Source: Roseovarius sp. (lineage in GTDB: Bacteria; Pseudomonadota; Alphaproteobacteria; Rhodobacterales; Rhodobacteraceae). Taken from it: DNA of 64,000 bases. The position numbers and the translations under genes are program-made. Of this stretch, positions 1 through 10,739 are shown one piece after another. Location of the stretch: positions 186,001 to 250,000 of the forward strand of contig JAJFIA010000004.1 of the NCBI GenBank assembly GCA_021775255.1, given 5' to 3'. The notes under the pieces were generated by a model that saw only the letters and a program-made list of their open reading frames with translations, made no database searches and was not told where the DNA came from. Every line of letters begins with the position of its first letter. The stretch's first letter is position 1.

Positions 1-903
1 GGAATAGGCCATCAGGCGTTTGATGTCGGTCTGGCCAATGGCGGCAACCGCCCCAAGGAACATCGACAAAACGCTGAGCAGCGCCATGATCTGTTGCCAG
101 TCGGCCGTAACACCGCCAAAGGCATCATGCATGACCCGGGCCAAAAGCCCCATCGCCGCCATTTTCGGGGCAGTGGCAAAAAAGGCCGTGACCGGCGTGG
201 GCGAGCCTTCGTAAACATCCGGCGTCCACATATGAAACGGCACGGCGGATATTTTGAACGCCAGGCCAGACAGGACAAACACCAGCCCAAACAACAGGCC
301 AAGCGGCGCGTGGCCCGAGGCGGCCTGATAAATGCCCGAAAACAGCGTTGTCCCGGCATAGCCATAGGTAAGCGACGCGCCATAAAGCAAAAGCCCAGAT
401 GACAGCGCGCCCAGCACGAAATATTTCAGCCCCGCCTCGGTTGAGCGGGCGGAATCGCGGCGCATGGCGGCAACCACGTAAAGCGCCAGGGATTGCAGCT
501 CAAGCCCCATGTAAAGCGCCATCAGATCCCCGGCGCTGATCATCATCATCATGCCAACCACCGAAAGGGCAATCAGGATGGGATATTCAAATTTGAGGAT
601 ACCGCGACGATCAAGATATTCCTGCCCCATGACCAGCACAGCGGCGGCACTGAGAAGGATGATGACCTTGGCAAAGCGGGCAAAGCCATCGTCGATGAAC
701 ATGCCGCCAAATGCCTCACGATTGCCATTGCCTGTGGCCAAAATCCACAGGGCCATGATTGTGAGCAGCCCGGCAGTGAGCCAGACCAGCATACCTGCCA
801 TCTTGTCCTTGCCGGTGTAGACGGTGAACAACAGCGCCGCCATGGCATAGACCGAGATCACAATCTCGGGCAGGATTACGTTCAGATCAGCCTGGATCAT
901 CAT
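1..903 (-). CDS. nuoN: NADH-quinone oxidoreductase subunit N (NuoN), 3' end outside window
   Basis: This is an antiporter-like membrane subunit of complex I, which carries protons across the inner membrane while NADH reduces quinone. The minus-strand frame is open from the ATG at 903 (a second ATG follows at 900) to the window edge, giving 301 codons. The translation begins [14 protein letters not shown] and is strongly hydrophobic. It contains family landmarks such as [15 protein letters not shown] with the conserved membrane Glu, and [16 protein letters not shown]. About two thirds of a normal NuoN is present. It is the last nuo gene of the operon and lies 11 bp after the nuoM stop. Recognition is from family knowledge; the missing C-terminus was not seen. 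Confidence 0.95.
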   Translation of the reverse strand, partial: MMIQADLNVILPEIVISVYAMAALLFTVYTGKDKMAGMLVWLTAGLLTIMALWILATGNGNREAFGGMFIDDGFARFAKVIILLSAAAVLVMGQEYLDRRGILKFEYPILIALSVVGMMMMISAGDLMALYMGLELQSLALYVVAAMRRDSARSTEAGLKYFVLGALSSGLLLYGASLTYGYAGTTLFSGIYQAASGHAPLGLLFGLVFVLSGLAFKISAVPFHMWTPDVYEGSPTPVTAFFATAPKMAAMGLLARVMHDAFGGVTADWQQIMALLSVLSMFLGAVAAIGQTDIKRLMAYS

Positions 904-914
904 GGCCTCCGGGG

Positions 915-2483
915 TCAATTTGTGGATTCTGCGATCTGGCTGGCGGCGTGGCCATCAGCAAGTGCAGCATCATAGTTGGAAATCAGCGCCTCAACCGAGG
1001 GGCCGATGATATTGGTGACAAGGCTGGGATAAACGCCCAGCAGCAGGGTCATCGCCACAAGCGGCGCGAAAATGAAACGTTCGCGGGGGCCCATATCGGT
1101 GATGGATTTCAGGCTTTCCTTGATCAGATCACCCAGCACCACCCGGCGGTACAGCCACAGCCCATAGGCCGCGCTCAGAATCACGCCGGTGGTGGCCACT
1201 GCGGCAACCCATGTATTGGCCTTGAAAATGCCAACGAGTGTCAGGAATTCGCCAACAAATCCGCTGGTCCCCGGCAGGCCGATATTGGCCATGGTGAAGA
1301 ACATGAAAATAAGCGCGTAAACCGGCATCCGGTTGACCAGCCCGCCGTAAGCATCAATCTCGCGGGTGTGCATCCGGTCATAGACAACCCCGACACACAG
1401 GAACATGGCGCCCGAGATAAAGCCGTGGCTGAGCATCTGGAAAATGGCGCCGTCAATGCCCTGTTGGTTGGCGGCAAAAATGCCCATTGTGACATAGCCC
1501 ATATGCGCGACCGAGCTATAGGCAATCAGCTTTTTCATATCCTCCTGCGCCAGGGCGACAAGCGAGGTATAGACAATCGCAATTACCGACAGCCACAGCA
1601 CCAGAGGCGTCAGCACCTCGGATCCAATGGGGAACATCGGCAGGCTGAAGCGCAAGAAGCCATAACCGCCCATCTTCAACAGAATTGCCGCCAGCACCAC
1701 CGACCCGGCGGTGGGCGCCTGAACATGCGCATCCGGCAGCCAGGTATGCACCGGCCACATCGGCAATTTGACGGCAAAGCTGGCGAAGAAGGCCAAAAAC
1801 AGCAGGGTCTGCATCCCGCCGGGGATATGAATGCCCAGAATGGAAAAACTTTCCGAGGAGAAGCTGTGGTTGAGAAGTGCCGTGCCGCTATCGCCGCAGG
1901 CCCCGATACAGGTGGTGCCCGCATCGGCAAACATCGCCACCATGGCCACCAGCATCAAGACAGAGCCAAGGAAGGTGTAAAGGAAGAACTTGAACGAGGC
2001 ATAGACGCGGTCCTTGCCGCCCCAGATGCCGATGATCAGGAACATCGGGATAAGGCCCGCCTCGAAGAAAAGATAGAACAGCACCAGATCGAGCGCCATG
2101 AAAACGCCCAGCATCAGGGTTTCCAGCAGCAGGAATGCAATCATGTATTCCTTGACGCGCTGCGTGACATTCCATGAGGCCAGGATGGTGAGCGGCATCA
2201 TGAAAGTGGTCAGCATCACGAACAGCACGCTGATCCCGTCCACGCCCATCCGGTAGCGCAGACCAAGCAGCCATTGCCCATCTTCAACCAATTGGAAATC
2301 GGTATTTGAGGGGTCAAAGGCGCTGAGAATGAACAGCGAAGCAATAAAGGTCATACCGGTGGCAATCAACGCCACCCATTTTGCCGCACTCTGGGCAAAT
2401 ACATCTTCCCCGCGCAGGAAAATCATCAAAATGAGCGCCGCAACGGATGGAATGAAGGTTACTAGAGAAAGCAGGTTATCCAT
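915..2483 (-). CDS. nuoM: NADH-quinone oxidoreductase subunit M (NuoM)
   Basis: This is a 522-residue proton-pumping antiporter-like subunit of complex I in the inner membrane. It has about 14 hydrophobic segments, the conserved Glu141 in [14 protein letters not shown], and the [16 protein letters not shown] segment typical of the Nuo/Mrp family. The start ATG at 2483 overlaps the nuoL stop (TGATG), implying translational coupling. A periplasmic-loop-like stretch around residues 185-215 carries two cysteines and looks longer than in short homologues. Size and order match alphaproteobacterial nuo operons. Confidence 0.97.
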   Translation of the reverse strand: MDNLLSLVTFIPSVAALILMIFLRGEDVFAQSAAKWVALIATGMTFIASLFILSAFDPSNTDFQLVEDGQWLLGLRYRMGVDGISVLFVMLTTFMMPLTILASWNVTQRVKEYMIAFLLLETLMLGVFMALDLVLFYLFFEAGLIPMFLIIGIWGGKDRVYASFKFFLYTFLGSVLMLVAMVAMFADAGTTCIGACGDSGTALLNHSFSSESFSILGIHIPGGMQTLLFLAFFASFAVKLPMWPVHTWLPDAHVQAPTAGSVVLAAILLKMGGYGFLRFSLPMFPIGSEVLTPLVLWLSVIAIVYTSLVALAQEDMKKLIAYSSVAHMGYVTMGIFAANQQGIDGAIFQMLSHGFISGAMFLCVGVVYDRMHTREIDAYGGLVNRMPVYALIFMFFTMANIGLPGTSGFVGEFLTLVGIFKANTWVAAVATTGVILSAAYGLWLYRRVVLGDLIKESLKSITDMGPRERFIFAPLVAMTLLLGVYPSLVTNIIGPSVEALISNYDAALADGHAASQIAESTN

Positions 2484-4546
2484 CAGTCTGCTCCTCCGGT
2501 GATCGACATCCAGGTGATCAGAACCACGATCCCGATCACCATGGCGAAGGCATAGGTAAAGATATAACCCGATTGCGCCCGGCCCGCGAGGCGGGTGAAG
2601 AAGGGGATGATCCCCATCGCCACGCCGTTGATCGAGCCATCAATCACGCCGCCATCCCCGCGCTGCCACAGCAGGCGTCCAAGCGCCTTGGCGGGGCGCA
2701 CGAATATCGCATCATAGATCTCATCGAAATACCATTTGTTGAGCAGGAAAAGATAAAGCGGCCGCTGGTTTTCCGCCAGTTTGCGCGGCATCGAGGGATC
2801 CCAGATATAAAACCACAAGGCAATGATGAAGCCGATGAGCATGGCGATGAACGGGCTTACCTTGACCCATTTCGGGGCCTCATGGGCCTCATCCATCACA
2901 TGATTGTCGGGGCCCATGAAGATCGCCCCTTTGGGCGCCTCGCCCGAATGCGCATCAGCCCCTTGCGGAACTGCCTCGCTGTGGCTGCCTTCTTCGGCTA
3001 CTGCAGCCGCTTCATGTGTGGGAATGCCAAAGAATGCATTCACCTTGGCATGATCGCCAAAGAAGCTGCCATACCAGACCATGCCCGACAATATCGCGCC
3101 GATTGCCAGCACGCCGAGGGGCACCAGCATCACCATCGGGCTTTCATGGGCATTCTCGTGGGTGTGTTTGTCGCCGCGCGCCTTGCCGTAGAAGGTCATG
3201 AAGATCAGCCGCCAGCTATAGAAACTTGTGAACAGGGCCGCAATCACCAGCATCCAGAAGCCATAGCCGCCCTGCGTGCCGGCCCAGGCGCTTTCAACAA
3301 TCGCGTCCTTTGACAGGAACCCGGCAAAACCGATGGTCGTAAGCGGAATGCCAACCCCGGTGATGGCCAGGGTGCCGATCATCATCGCCCAGAATGTATA
3401 GGGGAATTTCTTCCTCAGCCCGCCGTAATGGCGCATGTCCTGTTCATGATGCATGCCGTGAATGACGCTGCCTGCACCAAGGAAAAGCATGGCCTTGAAA
3501 AAGGCGTGCGTCAGCAGGTGGAACATCGCCACCGAATACATGCCCACACCCGCAGCCACGAACATATAGCCAAGCTGTGAACAGGTGGAATAGGCGATCA
3601 CCCGTTTGATATCGTTTTGCACCAGCCCCACGGTGGCGGCAAAAAACGCGGTTGAGGCACCGATGAAAACCACGATCATCTTGGCCTCGGGGGCGTATTC
3701 AAACAAGGGCGACATGCGACAGACCAGAAACACGCCTGCCGTGACCATGGTGGCAGCGTGGATCAGCGCACTGACCGGCGTCGGGCCTTCCATCGCGTCG
3801 GGCAGCCAGGTGTGCAGGAAAAGCTGCGCCGATTTGCCCATGGCGCCGACGAACAGCAAAAAGGCAATCAGGTTGGCCGCATTCCAGTCAGCCCAAAGGA
3901 ATTTGAGCTGCGTCTGCGCCAGCTCAGGGCCGGCGGCGAAAATATCATCCAGCCGGATACTGTCGGTCAGCAAAAACAGCGCCATGATGCCAAGGGCAAA
4001 GCCAAAATCGCCAATCCGGTTGACGACAAACGCCTTGATCGCGGCGGCATTGGCAGAAGGTTTGCGGAAATAAAATCCGATCAGCAGGTATGAGGCAAGG
4101 CCCACCCCCTCCCAGCCAAAGAACATCTGCACCAGATTATCCGCCGTCACCAGCATCAGCATGGCAAAGGTAAAGAGGCTCAGATAGGCAAAGAAACGCG
4201 GGCGGTAGCTTTCGTTTTCATCAAACTGGCTGTCATGGGCCATGTAGCCCACCGAATAAAGATGCACCAAGGCCGATACGGTTGTGACCACGATCAGCAT
4301 GATCGCCGTCAGCCGGTCCATCCGAATGGCCCAGGAGGCATCAAGGCTGCCGGATTGTATCCAATCGAGGATATGGACGGTATATAATTGCCCGTCAAAG
4401 CCTAGGAATATGACCCAGCTAAGCAGGCAGGCAAGAAACAACAGCCCCGTGCTCAGCCATTGCGCCGCCACATCGCCGATAATGCGCCAGCCGAAACCTG
4501 CGATAATGGCACCGATGAGGGGCGCAAAGAGGATTATTTTTTCCAT
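2483..4546 (-). CDS. nuoL: NADH-quinone oxidoreductase subunit L (NuoL)
   Basis: This is a 687-residue antiporter-like complex I subunit, the distal pump of the membrane arm, whose long lateral helix lies near the C-terminus. Visible landmarks are [17 protein letters not shown] with the conserved Glu and [20 protein letters not shown]. Before the final helices there is a hydrophilic segment of roughly 60 residues, rich in His, Glu and Ala (around residues 505-570), which looks like a lineage-specific loop insertion. It starts 4 bp after the nuoK stop and ends in a TGATG overlap with nuoM. Confidence 0.97.
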   Translation of the reverse strand: MEKIILFAPLIGAIIAGFGWRIIGDVAAQWLSTGLLFLACLLSWVIFLGFDGQLYTVHILDWIQSGSLDASWAIRMDRLTAIMLIVVTTVSALVHLYSVGYMAHDSQFDENESYRPRFFAYLSLFTFAMLMLVTADNLVQMFFGWEGVGLASYLLIGFYFRKPSANAAAIKAFVVNRIGDFGFALGIMALFLLTDSIRLDDIFAAGPELAQTQLKFLWADWNAANLIAFLLFVGAMGKSAQLFLHTWLPDAMEGPTPVSALIHAATMVTAGVFLVCRMSPLFEYAPEAKMIVVFIGASTAFFAATVGLVQNDIKRVIAYSTCSQLGYMFVAAGVGMYSVAMFHLLTHAFFKAMLFLGAGSVIHGMHHEQDMRHYGGLRKKFPYTFWAMMIGTLAITGVGIPLTTIGFAGFLSKDAIVESAWAGTQGGYGFWMLVIAALFTSFYSWRLIFMTFYGKARGDKHTHENAHESPMVMLVPLGVLAIGAILSGMVWYGSFFGDHAKVNAFFGIPTHEAAAVAEEGSHSEAVPQGADAHSGEAPKGAIFMGPDNHVMDEAHEAPKWVKVSPFIAMLIGFIIALWFYIWDPSMPRKLAENQRPLYLFLLNKWYFDEIYDAIFVRPAKALGRLLWQRGDGGVIDGSINGVAMGIIPFFTRLAGRAQSGYIFTYAFAMVIGIVVLITWMSITGGAD

Positions 4547-4550
4547 GGTC

Positions 4551-4856
4551 TCAGCCCTTCATCACATTGATATCTTCGACGTCGATACTGCCACGAGTCC
4601 GGAAGAAACACACCAGAATGGCCAGGCCGATGGCGGCCTCGGCGGCAGCGACGGTCAGGACAAACAGGGTAAATATCTGCCCCACCAGATCATGGGCAAA
4701 GCTGGAAAACGCCACCAGATTGATATTGACCGCCAGAAGCATCAGCTCAATCGACATCAAGAGGATGATCACGTTCTTCCGGTTGAGGAAGAGGCCAAAA
4801 ATGCCGATGACGAACAAGGCCGCCGCGACAGTGAGATAGTGCTCAATTCCGATCAT
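4551..4856 (-). CDS. nuoK: NADH-quinone oxidoreductase subunit K (NuoK)
   Basis: This is a 101-residue, three-helix complex I membrane subunit of the usual family length. It contains the two buried glutamates expected of NuoK, in [15 protein letters not shown] and in [13 protein letters not shown]. It starts with ATG at 4856 ([15 protein letters not shown]). It is unusual in the operon because a 179-bp palindrome-rich gap separates it from nuoJ upstream, whereas nearly every other junction overlaps. Confidence 0.97.
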   Translation of the reverse strand: MIGIEHYLTVAAALFVIGIFGLFLNRKNVIILLMSIELMLLAVNINLVAFSSFAHDLVGQIFTLFVLTVAAAEAAIGLAILVCFFRTRGSIDVEDINVMKG

Positions 4857-4902
4857 TTTCGTCCCTCTCGGGCCTTGCCCGTTCGTCTTTTGTCGTTGTC
4901 AC

Positions 4903-5018
4903 GTCCCGGGCTTGACCCGGGACCTCTTGTTCTTCCTGTATCCCGGCCTCGCGCCGGGACCTCTGACTTTCATTTCCCCGGCGCATATAGCCGGGAGGCC
5001 CCGGATCAAGTCCGGGGC
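4903..5018. repeat. Cluster of four REP-like palindromes between nuoJ and nuoK
   Basis: Four inverted repeats follow one another. 4903-4923 has arms GTCCCGGG/CCCGGGAC around CTTGA. 4941-4959 has arms TCCCGGC/GCCGGGA. 4977-4995 has arms CCCGGC/GCCGGG. 4998-5018 has arms GCCCCGGA/TCCGGGGC around TCAAG. The first and fourth are versions of one unit in opposite orientation. This is the only long non-coding gap inside the nuo operon. Similar CCGGG-CTTGA-CCCGG palindromes are common between genes in Alphaproteobacteria. A role in mRNA processing or attenuation is inference. Confidence 0.8.
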
Positions 5019-5035
5019 GAGCGGGTGAGCGGGGC

Positions 5036-5644
5036 TTACAACCCCTGCCCCGGTTTAACGTCCTTCAGTTCCATCGCCTTGGCCGGATCGCGCCACATCT
5101 GCTGCAATACGTCCTGACGTTTGATATCGCGGCGGTGGCGCAGGGTCAGCATGATCGCGCCGATCATTGCCACCAGCAGGATCAGCCCCGCAAGCTGGAA
5201 CAGAAGGATGTATTTGTCATAGATCAGCAGGCCCAGAGCGGCGGTATTCTGCACCCCTTCCGGCGCCACGGCAGCGCGGGCGGCTTGCGACCCGTCGGCG
5301 CTTTGCCAGACGCCGTAGGCCAGGCCAAGCTGCATCAAAAGAATGGTGCCAATGAGCAGGGCCAGCGGCATATAACGCGCCATTTCCGCCTTCAGCTCGG
5401 CGAAATCCACGTCCAGCATCATCACCACAAAGAGGAACAGAACCGCCACCGCGCCAACATAGACGATGACCAGAAGCATGGCGACAAATTCAGCGCCGAG
5501 AAGCACGAACAACCCGGCGGCCGAGATGAACGACAGGATCAGCCATAAAACCGAGTGCACCGGGTTGCGGCTGATCACGGTGAACAGCCCCCCCACCAGC
5601 ACCGATATGGCAAACAGATAAAAGCAAAGCGTGGCAATCATCAT
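5036..5644 (-). CDS. nuoJ: NADH-quinone oxidoreductase subunit J (NuoJ)
   Basis: This is a 202-residue membrane subunit of complex I with five predicted helices and the typical [21 protein letters not shown] stretch, which contains the pi-bulge helix of the family. It starts with ATG at 5644, overlapping by ATGA the stop of the carboxymuconolactone decarboxylase-like gene. The C-terminal tail of about 30 residues is soluble. Downstream lies the REP-like cluster rather than nuoK directly. Confidence 0.97.
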   Translation of the reverse strand: MMIATLCFYLFAISVLVGGLFTVISRNPVHSVLWLILSFISAAGLFVLLGAEFVAMLLVIVYVGAVAVLFLFVVMMLDVDFAELKAEMARYMPLALLIGTILLMQLGLAYGVWQSADGSQAARAAVAPEGVQNTAALGLLIYDKYILLFQLAGLILLVAMIGAIMLTLRHRRDIKRQDVLQQMWRDPAKAMELKDVKPGQGL

Positions 5645-6054
5645 GTATCTTTTCCTTCTTCATCCGTGCCGTCCAGAACCGCCTTGGCAAAGCCCATCGC
5701 GCGGGTGGCAGAGGGCATACCGGCAAACATCGACATCTGGGTGATGGTGCCCATGATCTCATCCTTGGTGGCCCCGGCCTCAAGCGCGTGGCGCACGGTG
5801 AGGCGAATTTGCGCCTCGCTTTGCGCGCCCTGCATGGTGAGGCCGGCAAGCGTCAGCAAAAGCCGGGTTTTGGCATCGAGCCCGTCCTGCCCCAGCCCCT
5901 TGCCAAAGCTCATTTCCATGAAATCCTTGGGCATGGTTGGCCAAAGCTTTTCCAACCCCTCGGGCGTGAACGCCTCAAGCCCCGGATTCATCGCCTTGGC
6001 CATCTCCTGCGCCTGTTGCATCATTTGCTCAAAGGGGTTTTTGGCATCACTCAT
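5641..6054 (-). CDS. Carboxymuconolactone decarboxylase (CMD)-family protein inside the nuo operon
   Basis: This is a 137-residue soluble helical protein. The core [18 protein letters not shown] followed by [16 protein letters not shown] fits the CMD/AhpD fold. It has no cysteine at all, so the CxxC peroxidase motif of AhpD is absent and it is closer to the PcaC-type or non-catalytic branch. The first 45 residues are rich in Met and Gln and have no match I recognise. It overlaps nuoI upstream and nuoJ downstream by ATGA, so it is almost certainly co-translated with complex I. Its role there is unknown; an assembly or quinone-related role is a guess. Confidence 0.8.
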   Translation of the reverse strand: MSDAKNPFEQMMQQAQEMAKAMNPGLEAFTPEGLEKLWPTMPKDFMEMSFGKGLGQDGLDAKTRLLLTLAGLTMQGAQSEAQIRLTVRHALEAGATKDEIMGTITQMSMFAGMPSATRAMGFAKAVLDGTDEEGKDT

Positions 6055-6545
6055 CGGTAGGGTGCGTCCATCTCAAGGTTACGGGCAATCTCAGATTCCC
6101 AGCGTTCGCCATTGGCCAGCAATTTGTCTTTGTCGTAAAACAGCTCTTCGCGGGTTTCGGTGGCAAATTCAAAGTTTGGCCCCTCAACGATGGCATCCAC
6201 CGGGCAGGCCTCCTGACAGAAGCCGCAATAGATGCATTTGGTCATGTCGATGTCATAGCGCGTGGTGCGGCGCGAGCCGTCATCACGCGGCTCGGCATCA
6301 ATCGTGATCGCCTGCGCCGGGCAGATCGCCTCGCACAGCTTGCAGGCAATGCAGCGCTCTTCGCCGTTAGGGTAACGCCTGAGCGCGTGTTCGCCCCTGA
6401 ATCGCGGGGAAAGCGGGCCTTTTTCATGCGGATAGTTCAGCGTCGCCTTGGGGGCGAAAAAATATTTCAGACCCAGTTGGAAGCCTTTGATGAAATCCGC
6501 CAGCAGAAAATATTTTGCGGCGCGGGTGTAATCAATCTGTGACAT
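6051..6545 (-). CDS. nuoI: NADH-quinone oxidoreductase subunit I (NuoI)
   Basis: This is a 164-residue ferredoxin-like subunit at the foot of the peripheral arm, carrying clusters N6a and N6b that pass electrons towards NuoB. Two complete 4Fe-4S motifs are visible: Cys65/68/71/75 in [12 protein letters not shown] and Cys104/107/110/114 in [12 protein letters not shown]. Length is as expected for alphaproteobacterial NuoI. It starts 3 bp after the nuoH stop and overlaps the next gene by ATGA. Confidence 0.98.
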   Translation of the reverse strand: MSQIDYTRAAKYFLLADFIKGFQLGLKYFFAPKATLNYPHEKGPLSPRFRGEHALRRYPNGEERCIACKLCEAICPAQAITIDAEPRDDGSRRTTRYDIDMTKCIYCGFCQEACPVDAIVEGPNFEFATETREELFYDKDKLLANGERWESEIARNLEMDAPYR

Positions 6546-6548
6546 CTC

Positions 6549-7586
6549 TTAACCCCCTACAGTCCAGCGGGCGAATCCGCCCCAGAACCAATCGAATTTC
6601 GCCGCGAACGACACGAACACCACCCAAAACAGGCTGAGCGGCAGGAACACTTTCCAGCCGATACGCATCAACTGGTCATAGCGGTAACGCGGCGTGATCG
6701 CCTTGACCATCGCGAAGATGAAGAAGAAGAAGAACATCTTGCCCAGCATCCACAGAACCCCGTCGGGCAGGCCCGGTATGGGGCTGAGCCAGCCGCCGAA
6801 GAACAGCAGCGACGTCAAGGCGCACATCAGGAAAATGGCGATATATTCACCGGCCATGAACAATAGGAATGGCGTTGCGGAATATTCCACCTGATAGCCG
6901 GCAACCAGCTCGGATTCTGCCTCGGGCAGATCGAACGGCGGCCGGTTGGTTTCGGCCAAAGCCGAGATGAAGAACAAAAACACCATCGGGAAATGCGGCA
7001 GCCAGTACCAGCTAAAGAAGCCATAAGAGCCATCCTGCGCCCGGACAATATCGCCAAAATTCAGGCTGCCGGTCGAGATGATGATGCCGATGATGATCAG
7101 CCCGATGCTGACCTCATAGGAGATCATCTGCGCCGCCGAGCGTAAGGAGCCAAGGAAGGGATATTTCGAGTTTGAGGCCCAGCCGCCCATGATCACGCCG
7201 TACACCTCCAATGAGGACACAGCGAAGACAAACAAAACCGCCACGTTGATATTGCTGATCGCCCAGCCGTCATTCAACGGGATCACCGCCCAGGCAATCA
7301 CCGCCAGAACAAAGCTCGTCAAAGGTGCCAGCATGAAGACAGTTTTATCGGCACCGGCAGGTACAACCACCTCTTTGACCACATATTTCAACGCATCCGC
7401 GACCGATTGCAAAATCCCGAACGTGCCCACCACGTTTGGCCCCCGGCGCATCTGTACGGCGGCCCAGATTTTACGGTCACCGTAGACCAAAAACAGCAGG
7501 GCAATCATCACAAAGCCCAGCATTGCCAGGCATTGGGCGAAGATGATTATTGCAATCCCAAGGGGGGTCGTGAAAAATTCAGCCAT
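6549..7586 (-). CDS. nuoH: NADH-quinone oxidoreductase subunit H (NuoH)
   Basis: This is a 345-residue membrane subunit that forms much of the quinone chamber. Conserved stretches are [18 protein letters not shown] near residue 36, and [20 protein letters not shown], rich in the acidic residues that line the quinone channel. Eight or so hydrophobic helices are evident. The ATG at 7586 overlaps the stop of a 54-codon frame (TGATG), with GAGG five bases upstream as ribosome binding site. Confidence 0.98.
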   Translation of the reverse strand: MAEFFTTPLGIAIIIFAQCLAMLGFVMIALLFLVYGDRKIWAAVQMRRGPNVVGTFGILQSVADALKYVVKEVVVPAGADKTVFMLAPLTSFVLAVIAWAVIPLNDGWAISNINVAVLFVFAVSSLEVYGVIMGGWASNSKYPFLGSLRSAAQMISYEVSIGLIIIGIIISTGSLNFGDIVRAQDGSYGFFSWYWLPHFPMVFLFFISALAETNRPPFDLPEAESELVAGYQVEYSATPFLLFMAGEYIAIFLMCALTSLLFFGGWLSPIPGLPDGVLWMLGKMFFFFFIFAMVKAITPRYRYDQLMRIGWKVFLPLSLFWVVFVSFAAKFDWFWGGFARWTVGG

Positions 7587-7750
7587 CAGATCCTCGCACC
7601 ACCGGGTTTAACATTTGTCGCCGCCTCATTCGCCCGCACATGGCCGGGCCGCGCTGTTGGGTTTGTTTTAAGCAAATCCCGCCGCCGGATACCACCGGAA
7701 TCACGCATCAAACCATCAGTTTCGCGGGGTATGAGGGACAAAGAGCGCAT
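7586..7750 (-). CDS. Candidate small protein (54 aa) filling the nuoG-nuoH gap
   Basis: The gap between nuoG and nuoH is spanned exactly by an open frame. Its ATG at 7750 shares the A of the nuoG stop (TAATG), and its TGA at 7588-7586 shares its A with the nuoH ATG (TGATG). The protein would be basic and soluble, starting [20 protein letters not shown] and ending [12 protein letters not shown] recognise no domain. The double coupling is what supports it; the frame could be open by chance in GC-rich DNA. Confidence 0.4.
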   Translation of the reverse strand: MRSLSLIPRETDGLMRDSGGIRRRDLLKTNPTARPGHVRANEAATNVKPGGARI

Positions 7751-9771
7751 TATTCTGCCGCCATCGGTTTGTCGGCGCGGGATTTGGCATTGGCGCTGAG
7801 CTCGGCCATTACCTGACTTGCGCGGGCAATCGGGTTGGTGAGATAGAAATCCGACAGCGCATTTTTGAAATCCGCCTTGGCCATTTTCTTAGGCTTAAGG
7901 GGCTGCCACTCATTTTCCGGCACGGTGTCAACCGCTGCCAGATGCGGCGCGGCCTCAACCAGCGCCCTGCGCAATTGTGCAAGGCTGTCATAGGGCAGAA
8001 CGGTGCCGATCTCGCCCGACAAGGCGCGCAAAATCGCCCAGTTTTCCTTGGCCTCACCGGGGGGGAAACCCGCGCGTAATGCCAGTTGTGGCCGCCCTTC
8101 GGTGTTGACAAAAAGCCCCTGTTCCTCGGTATAGGCGGCCCCTGGTAGGATCACATCGGCCCTATGGGCACCCCTGTCGCCATGGCTGCCCTGATAGATC
8201 ACGAACGGCCCGTCCTTGATGTCAACCTCGTCAGCCCCAAGGTTGTAAATCACATCGGCCCCGTCGATGGCGGCATCAAGGCCTCCATCCGTGGTACAGC
8301 CCGCATCCAGCGCGCCAACCCGGCCAGCGGCAGTGTGCAGCACCATGAATTTCGAGCCTGTGACTTCGGCAAATTTCATCGCCTGGCTCAGCACCGCCTC
8401 GCCATCCGCCTCGTTCAAGGCGCCCTGGCCCAGGATCACAATCGAGCGGCGGCTCAGCGCATCCTCATGCGAGCCATTGTTCAGCTTTTCCAGATCATCG
8501 CGACCGGTGCCGAGGTGGAAATATTCATACGTCAGATCAACCGCTTCACCGATGACGCCGATTTTGGCACCTTTGGTCCATGCCTTGCGGATGCGGGCAT
8601 TCAGCACCGGAGCCTCAACACGCGGATTGCTGCCGATCAGCATGATCGCCTGGGCGTCATCAATATCTTCAATGCTGGCTGTACCGACATAGGCGCTACG
8701 GTTACCAGCAGGCAATTTGGCCTTGTCCATGCGGCATTCCACGCGGCCGCCCCGCCCTTCAACCAGTTGTTTCAAGGCAAATGCCGCTTCAACCGGCACC
8801 AGATCACCGACCAGACCGGTGATGCTCGTCGCCCCCTTGACCGCTGAAGCGGCCTTCGTGAGCGCCTCGCTCCAGCTTGCCGGGCGCAGCTTGCCTGCCT
8901 CACGGATATAAGGCGTGTCCAGCCGTTGACGGCGCAAGCCATCCCAGACAAAGCGGGTTTTGTCGGAAATCCATTCCTCGTTCACGCCGTCATGATTGCG
9001 CGGCAGGATGCGCATCACTTCGCGGCCCTTGCAATCGACCCGGATGTTGGAACCAAGCGCGTCCATCACATCAATGGTTTCGGTCTTGGTCAGCTCCCAG
9101 GGCCGGGCGGTAAAGGCATAGGGCTTGCTCACCAGCGCCCCCACCGGGCACAGATCAATGATGTTGCCTTGCAGGTTGCTGTCCAGCGTTTCCCCAAGAT
9201 AGCTGGTGATCTCGGCATCTTCGCCGCGCCCGGTCTGGCCCATCTGGGTAATTCCGGCCACTTCCGAGGTGAAGCGCACGCAGCGGGTGCACGAGATGCA
9301 GCGCGTCATGTGGGTTTCCACCAGCGGCCCCAGATCAAGATCCTCAGTGGCGCGCTTGGGCTCGCGGTAGCGGCTGAAATCGACGCCATAGGCCATCGCC
9401 TGATCCTGCAGGTCGCATTCGCCGCCCTGATCGCAGATCGGGCAATCCAGCGGGTGATTGATCAGCAGAAATTCCATCACCCCCTCGCGCGCCTTCTTGA
9501 CCATTGGTGAATTGGTTTTCACCACCGGCGGCTGGCCTTCCGGGCCGGGGCGCAGATCGCGCACCTGCATGGCACAGGACGCCGCAGGCTTGGGCGGGCC
9601 GCCGACAACTTCCACAAGGCACATGCGGCAATTCCCGGCGATCGACAGGCGCTCATGATAACAAAACCGCGGGATCTCGATCCCGGCCTGTTCACAGGCC
9701 TGGATCAGGGTCATGGCACCGTCGGTTTCAATCTCGTTGCCGTCAATGATGATCTTGCGTAGGTCAGACAT
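7750..9771 (-). CDS. nuoG: NADH-quinone oxidoreductase subunit G (NuoG)
   Basis: This is a 673-residue iron-sulfur subunit of the NADH dehydrogenase module. The N-terminal 2Fe-2S ferredoxin domain has Cys37, Cys48, Cys51 and Cys66. It is followed by the His/Cys motif [19 protein letters not shown] and the 4Fe-4S motif [10 protein letters not shown]. The rest is a molybdopterin-oxidoreductase-like domain that has lost its cofactor role in complex I. Length matches the short alphaproteobacterial type rather than the roughly 900-residue E. coli protein. The start ATG at 9771 lies 7 bp after a possible small frame. Confidence 0.97.
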   Translation of the reverse strand: MSDLRKIIIDGNEIETDGAMTLIQACEQAGIEIPRFCYHERLSIAGNCRMCLVEVVGGPPKPAASCAMQVRDLRPGPEGQPPVVKTNSPMVKKAREGVMEFLLINHPLDCPICDQGGECDLQDQAMAYGVDFSRYREPKRATEDLDLGPLVETHMTRCISCTRCVRFTSEVAGITQMGQTGRGEDAEITSYLGETLDSNLQGNIIDLCPVGALVSKPYAFTARPWELTKTETIDVMDALGSNIRVDCKGREVMRILPRNHDGVNEEWISDKTRFVWDGLRRQRLDTPYIREAGKLRPASWSEALTKAASAVKGATSITGLVGDLVPVEAAFALKQLVEGRGGRVECRMDKAKLPAGNRSAYVGTASIEDIDDAQAIMLIGSNPRVEAPVLNARIRKAWTKGAKIGVIGEAVDLTYEYFHLGTGRDDLEKLNNGSHEDALSRRSIVILGQGALNEADGEAVLSQAMKFAEVTGSKFMVLHTAAGRVGALDAGCTTDGGLDAAIDGADVIYNLGADEVDIKDGPFVIYQGSHGDRGAHRADVILPGAAYTEEQGLFVNTEGRPQLALRAGFPPGEAKENWAILRALSGEIGTVLPYDSLAQLRRALVEAAPHLAAVDTVPENEWQPLKPKKMAKADFKNALSDFYLTNPIARASQVMAELSANAKSRADKPMAAE

Positions 9772-9778
9772 CCCAAAC

Positions 9779-9922
9779 TCACTTTGCTTTCAGTAATCGC
9801 CCTGTCGGGTTTTGCCGATCAATCTCGGCAGGCCCCGAACGATAAAGGCTTTGAGCGCCCGGCATGCCGCCGCCCATGTTTTGCATCACAAGAGCCGCGC
9901 TAGAATCGCGCCCATAACACAT
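9779..9922 (-). CDS. Doubtful small frame (47 aa) before nuoG
   Basis: Between the lipoprotein stop (9942-9940) and nuoG there are about 160 bp. They contain one frame from ATG 9922 to TGA 9779, ending just ahead of nuoG. The product would be Met/Gly-rich at first ([15 protein letters not shown]) with a basic tail (GRLLKAK). There is no overlap at its start and no clear ribosome binding site, so support is weaker than for the other small frames. It may be only the leader of nuoG. Confidence 0.2.
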   Translation of the reverse strand: MCYGRDSSAALVMQNMGGGMPGAQSLYRSGPAEIDRQNPTGRLLKAK

Positions 9923-9939
9923 TGATATTTTGTAATTAT

Positions 9940-10269
9940 TTACCACAGGAAACATGCCCCCTTCAGGGTCAGATTGCCACTTTTTGCCATCAGTTGCTCT
10001 TCCGGTGCATCCGGGCCGATCTCCCAGTTGATCTCGGAGGTGCCAAAATTCTTCAGGCAATAGAGCGTGCCCGCGTGCCGCCCGGCCTCGCGCGCGCCGT
10101 TAATCCCCTGTGACACCCGCCGGACAGAGGCAACAAACACCTTGCGATCGCCTTTGCTATGCTTGGCTTTGGCCGGATAGTATTTGCCGTCAAAGAAAAC
10201 CTTCTCTTCTTTCTTGAGGCAACCGCTCAGCACCAGCATTGTGGCAAGGATCAATCCCACATATTTCAT
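9940..10269 (-). CDS. Small lipoprotein of the nuo operon, function unknown
   Basis: This is a 109-residue protein with a type II signal peptide: a basic start, a hydrophobic stretch and the lipobox LSGC, with lipidated Cys17 predicted. The mature part (about 92 residues) has two further Cys near FGTSEINWEIGPDAPEE and GACFLW. It resembles short uncharacterised Rhodobacteraceae lipoproteins ending in a LTL-G-C motif. The ATG overlaps a 16-codon frame by ATGA, with AGGGG as ribosome binding site. It would sit at the membrane surface; a link to complex I rests only on operon position. Confidence 0.75.
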   Translation of the reverse strand: MKYVGLILATMLVLSGCLKKEEKVFFDGKYYPAKAKHSKGDRKVFVASVRRVSQGINGAREAGRHAGTLYCLKNFGTSEINWEIGPDAPEEQLMAKSGNLTLKGACFLW

Positions 10270-10316
10270 TTGTTGCCCCTCATGTCGGCCCTGATTTTTC
10301 GTGCCATGTCACTCAT
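10266..10316 (-). CDS. Possible 16-codon frame coupled on both sides
   Basis: The tiny frame MSDMARKIRADMRGNK starts in an ATGA overlap with the stop of the MAPEG-like gene (10316) and ends in an ATGA overlap with the lipoprotein start (10266-10269). It carries the AGGGG ribosome binding site of the lipoprotein gene. It could be a translated coupling peptide that hands ribosomes on, or a coincidence. No product can be claimed from sequence alone. Confidence 0.25.
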   Translation of the reverse strand: MSDMARKIRADMRGNK

Positions 10317-10738
10317 CCCCAAAACACCGCCGCTATCGCCATGAGTGCAAGAGCCAGACACATCAGCCAGCCCGCGACATAGGTAAACGAACGCACGCTC
10401 ATATTCGGTTTGCCAATGCCTTTGATATGCACAAAAACCAGAAATACCCGGACGATGAAAAACAGTGACGCCAGCAGATTGACCCAAAACGGGTTGGCGC
10501 CGGCCAGAATAGCCGCCAGCACAACCGCGACAAAAAACCCGATTGTTTCAGACAGGTTCTGATAGGCCCGGTGCCAGCGATAACAGGGGTTGGCATAATC
10601 CGCTTCGGGTTGTGATCCCGGTGTCAGCCCCAGGGCCTGCTTGCGCATCGCCGAGAGCGGGCTGAGGATCAGCCCAAACGCGGCTATGGCCGCCATGGCC
10701 ACAATCGCATGTCCGTATTCAGCAAATTGTTCCATCAT
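10313..10738 (-). CDS. MAPEG-family integral membrane protein
   Basis: This 141-residue protein has four hydrophobic segments and the pattern NPCYRWHRAYQNLSETIGFF, characteristic of MAPEG (membrane-associated eicosanoid/glutathione metabolism) proteins, in which an RxHxNxxE-like motif binds glutathione. Here the motif reads RWHRAYQNLSE. It starts 1 bp after the nuoF stop. Substrate and reaction are unknown for the bacterial branch. Its place between nuoF and nuoG suggests a respiratory-chain role, which is inference. Confidence 0.8.
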   Translation of the reverse strand: MMEQFAEYGHAIVAMAAIAAFGLILSPLSAMRKQALGLTPGSQPEADYANPCYRWHRAYQNLSETIGFFVAVVLAAILAGANPFWVNLLASLFFIVRVFLVFVHIKGIGKPNMSVRSFTYVAGWLMCLALALMAIAAVFWG

Positions 10739-10739
10739 T

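Noticed and set aside
948..2177. Long plus-strand frame (409 codons) opposite nuoM
   Set aside because: Antisense shadow of a conserved gene. The His/Gln-rich product has no domain, and long antisense frames are expected in GC-rich DNA.
4903..5018. CRISPR-like array in the nuoJ-nuoK gap
   Set aside because: The units are palindromes of varying sequence without regular spacers or constant direct repeats, and no cas genes are near.
9940..10060. Possible frameshift at the end of the nuo lipoprotein
   Set aside because: The protein already ends with the LTL-G-C pattern of its family, so no extension into another frame is needed.
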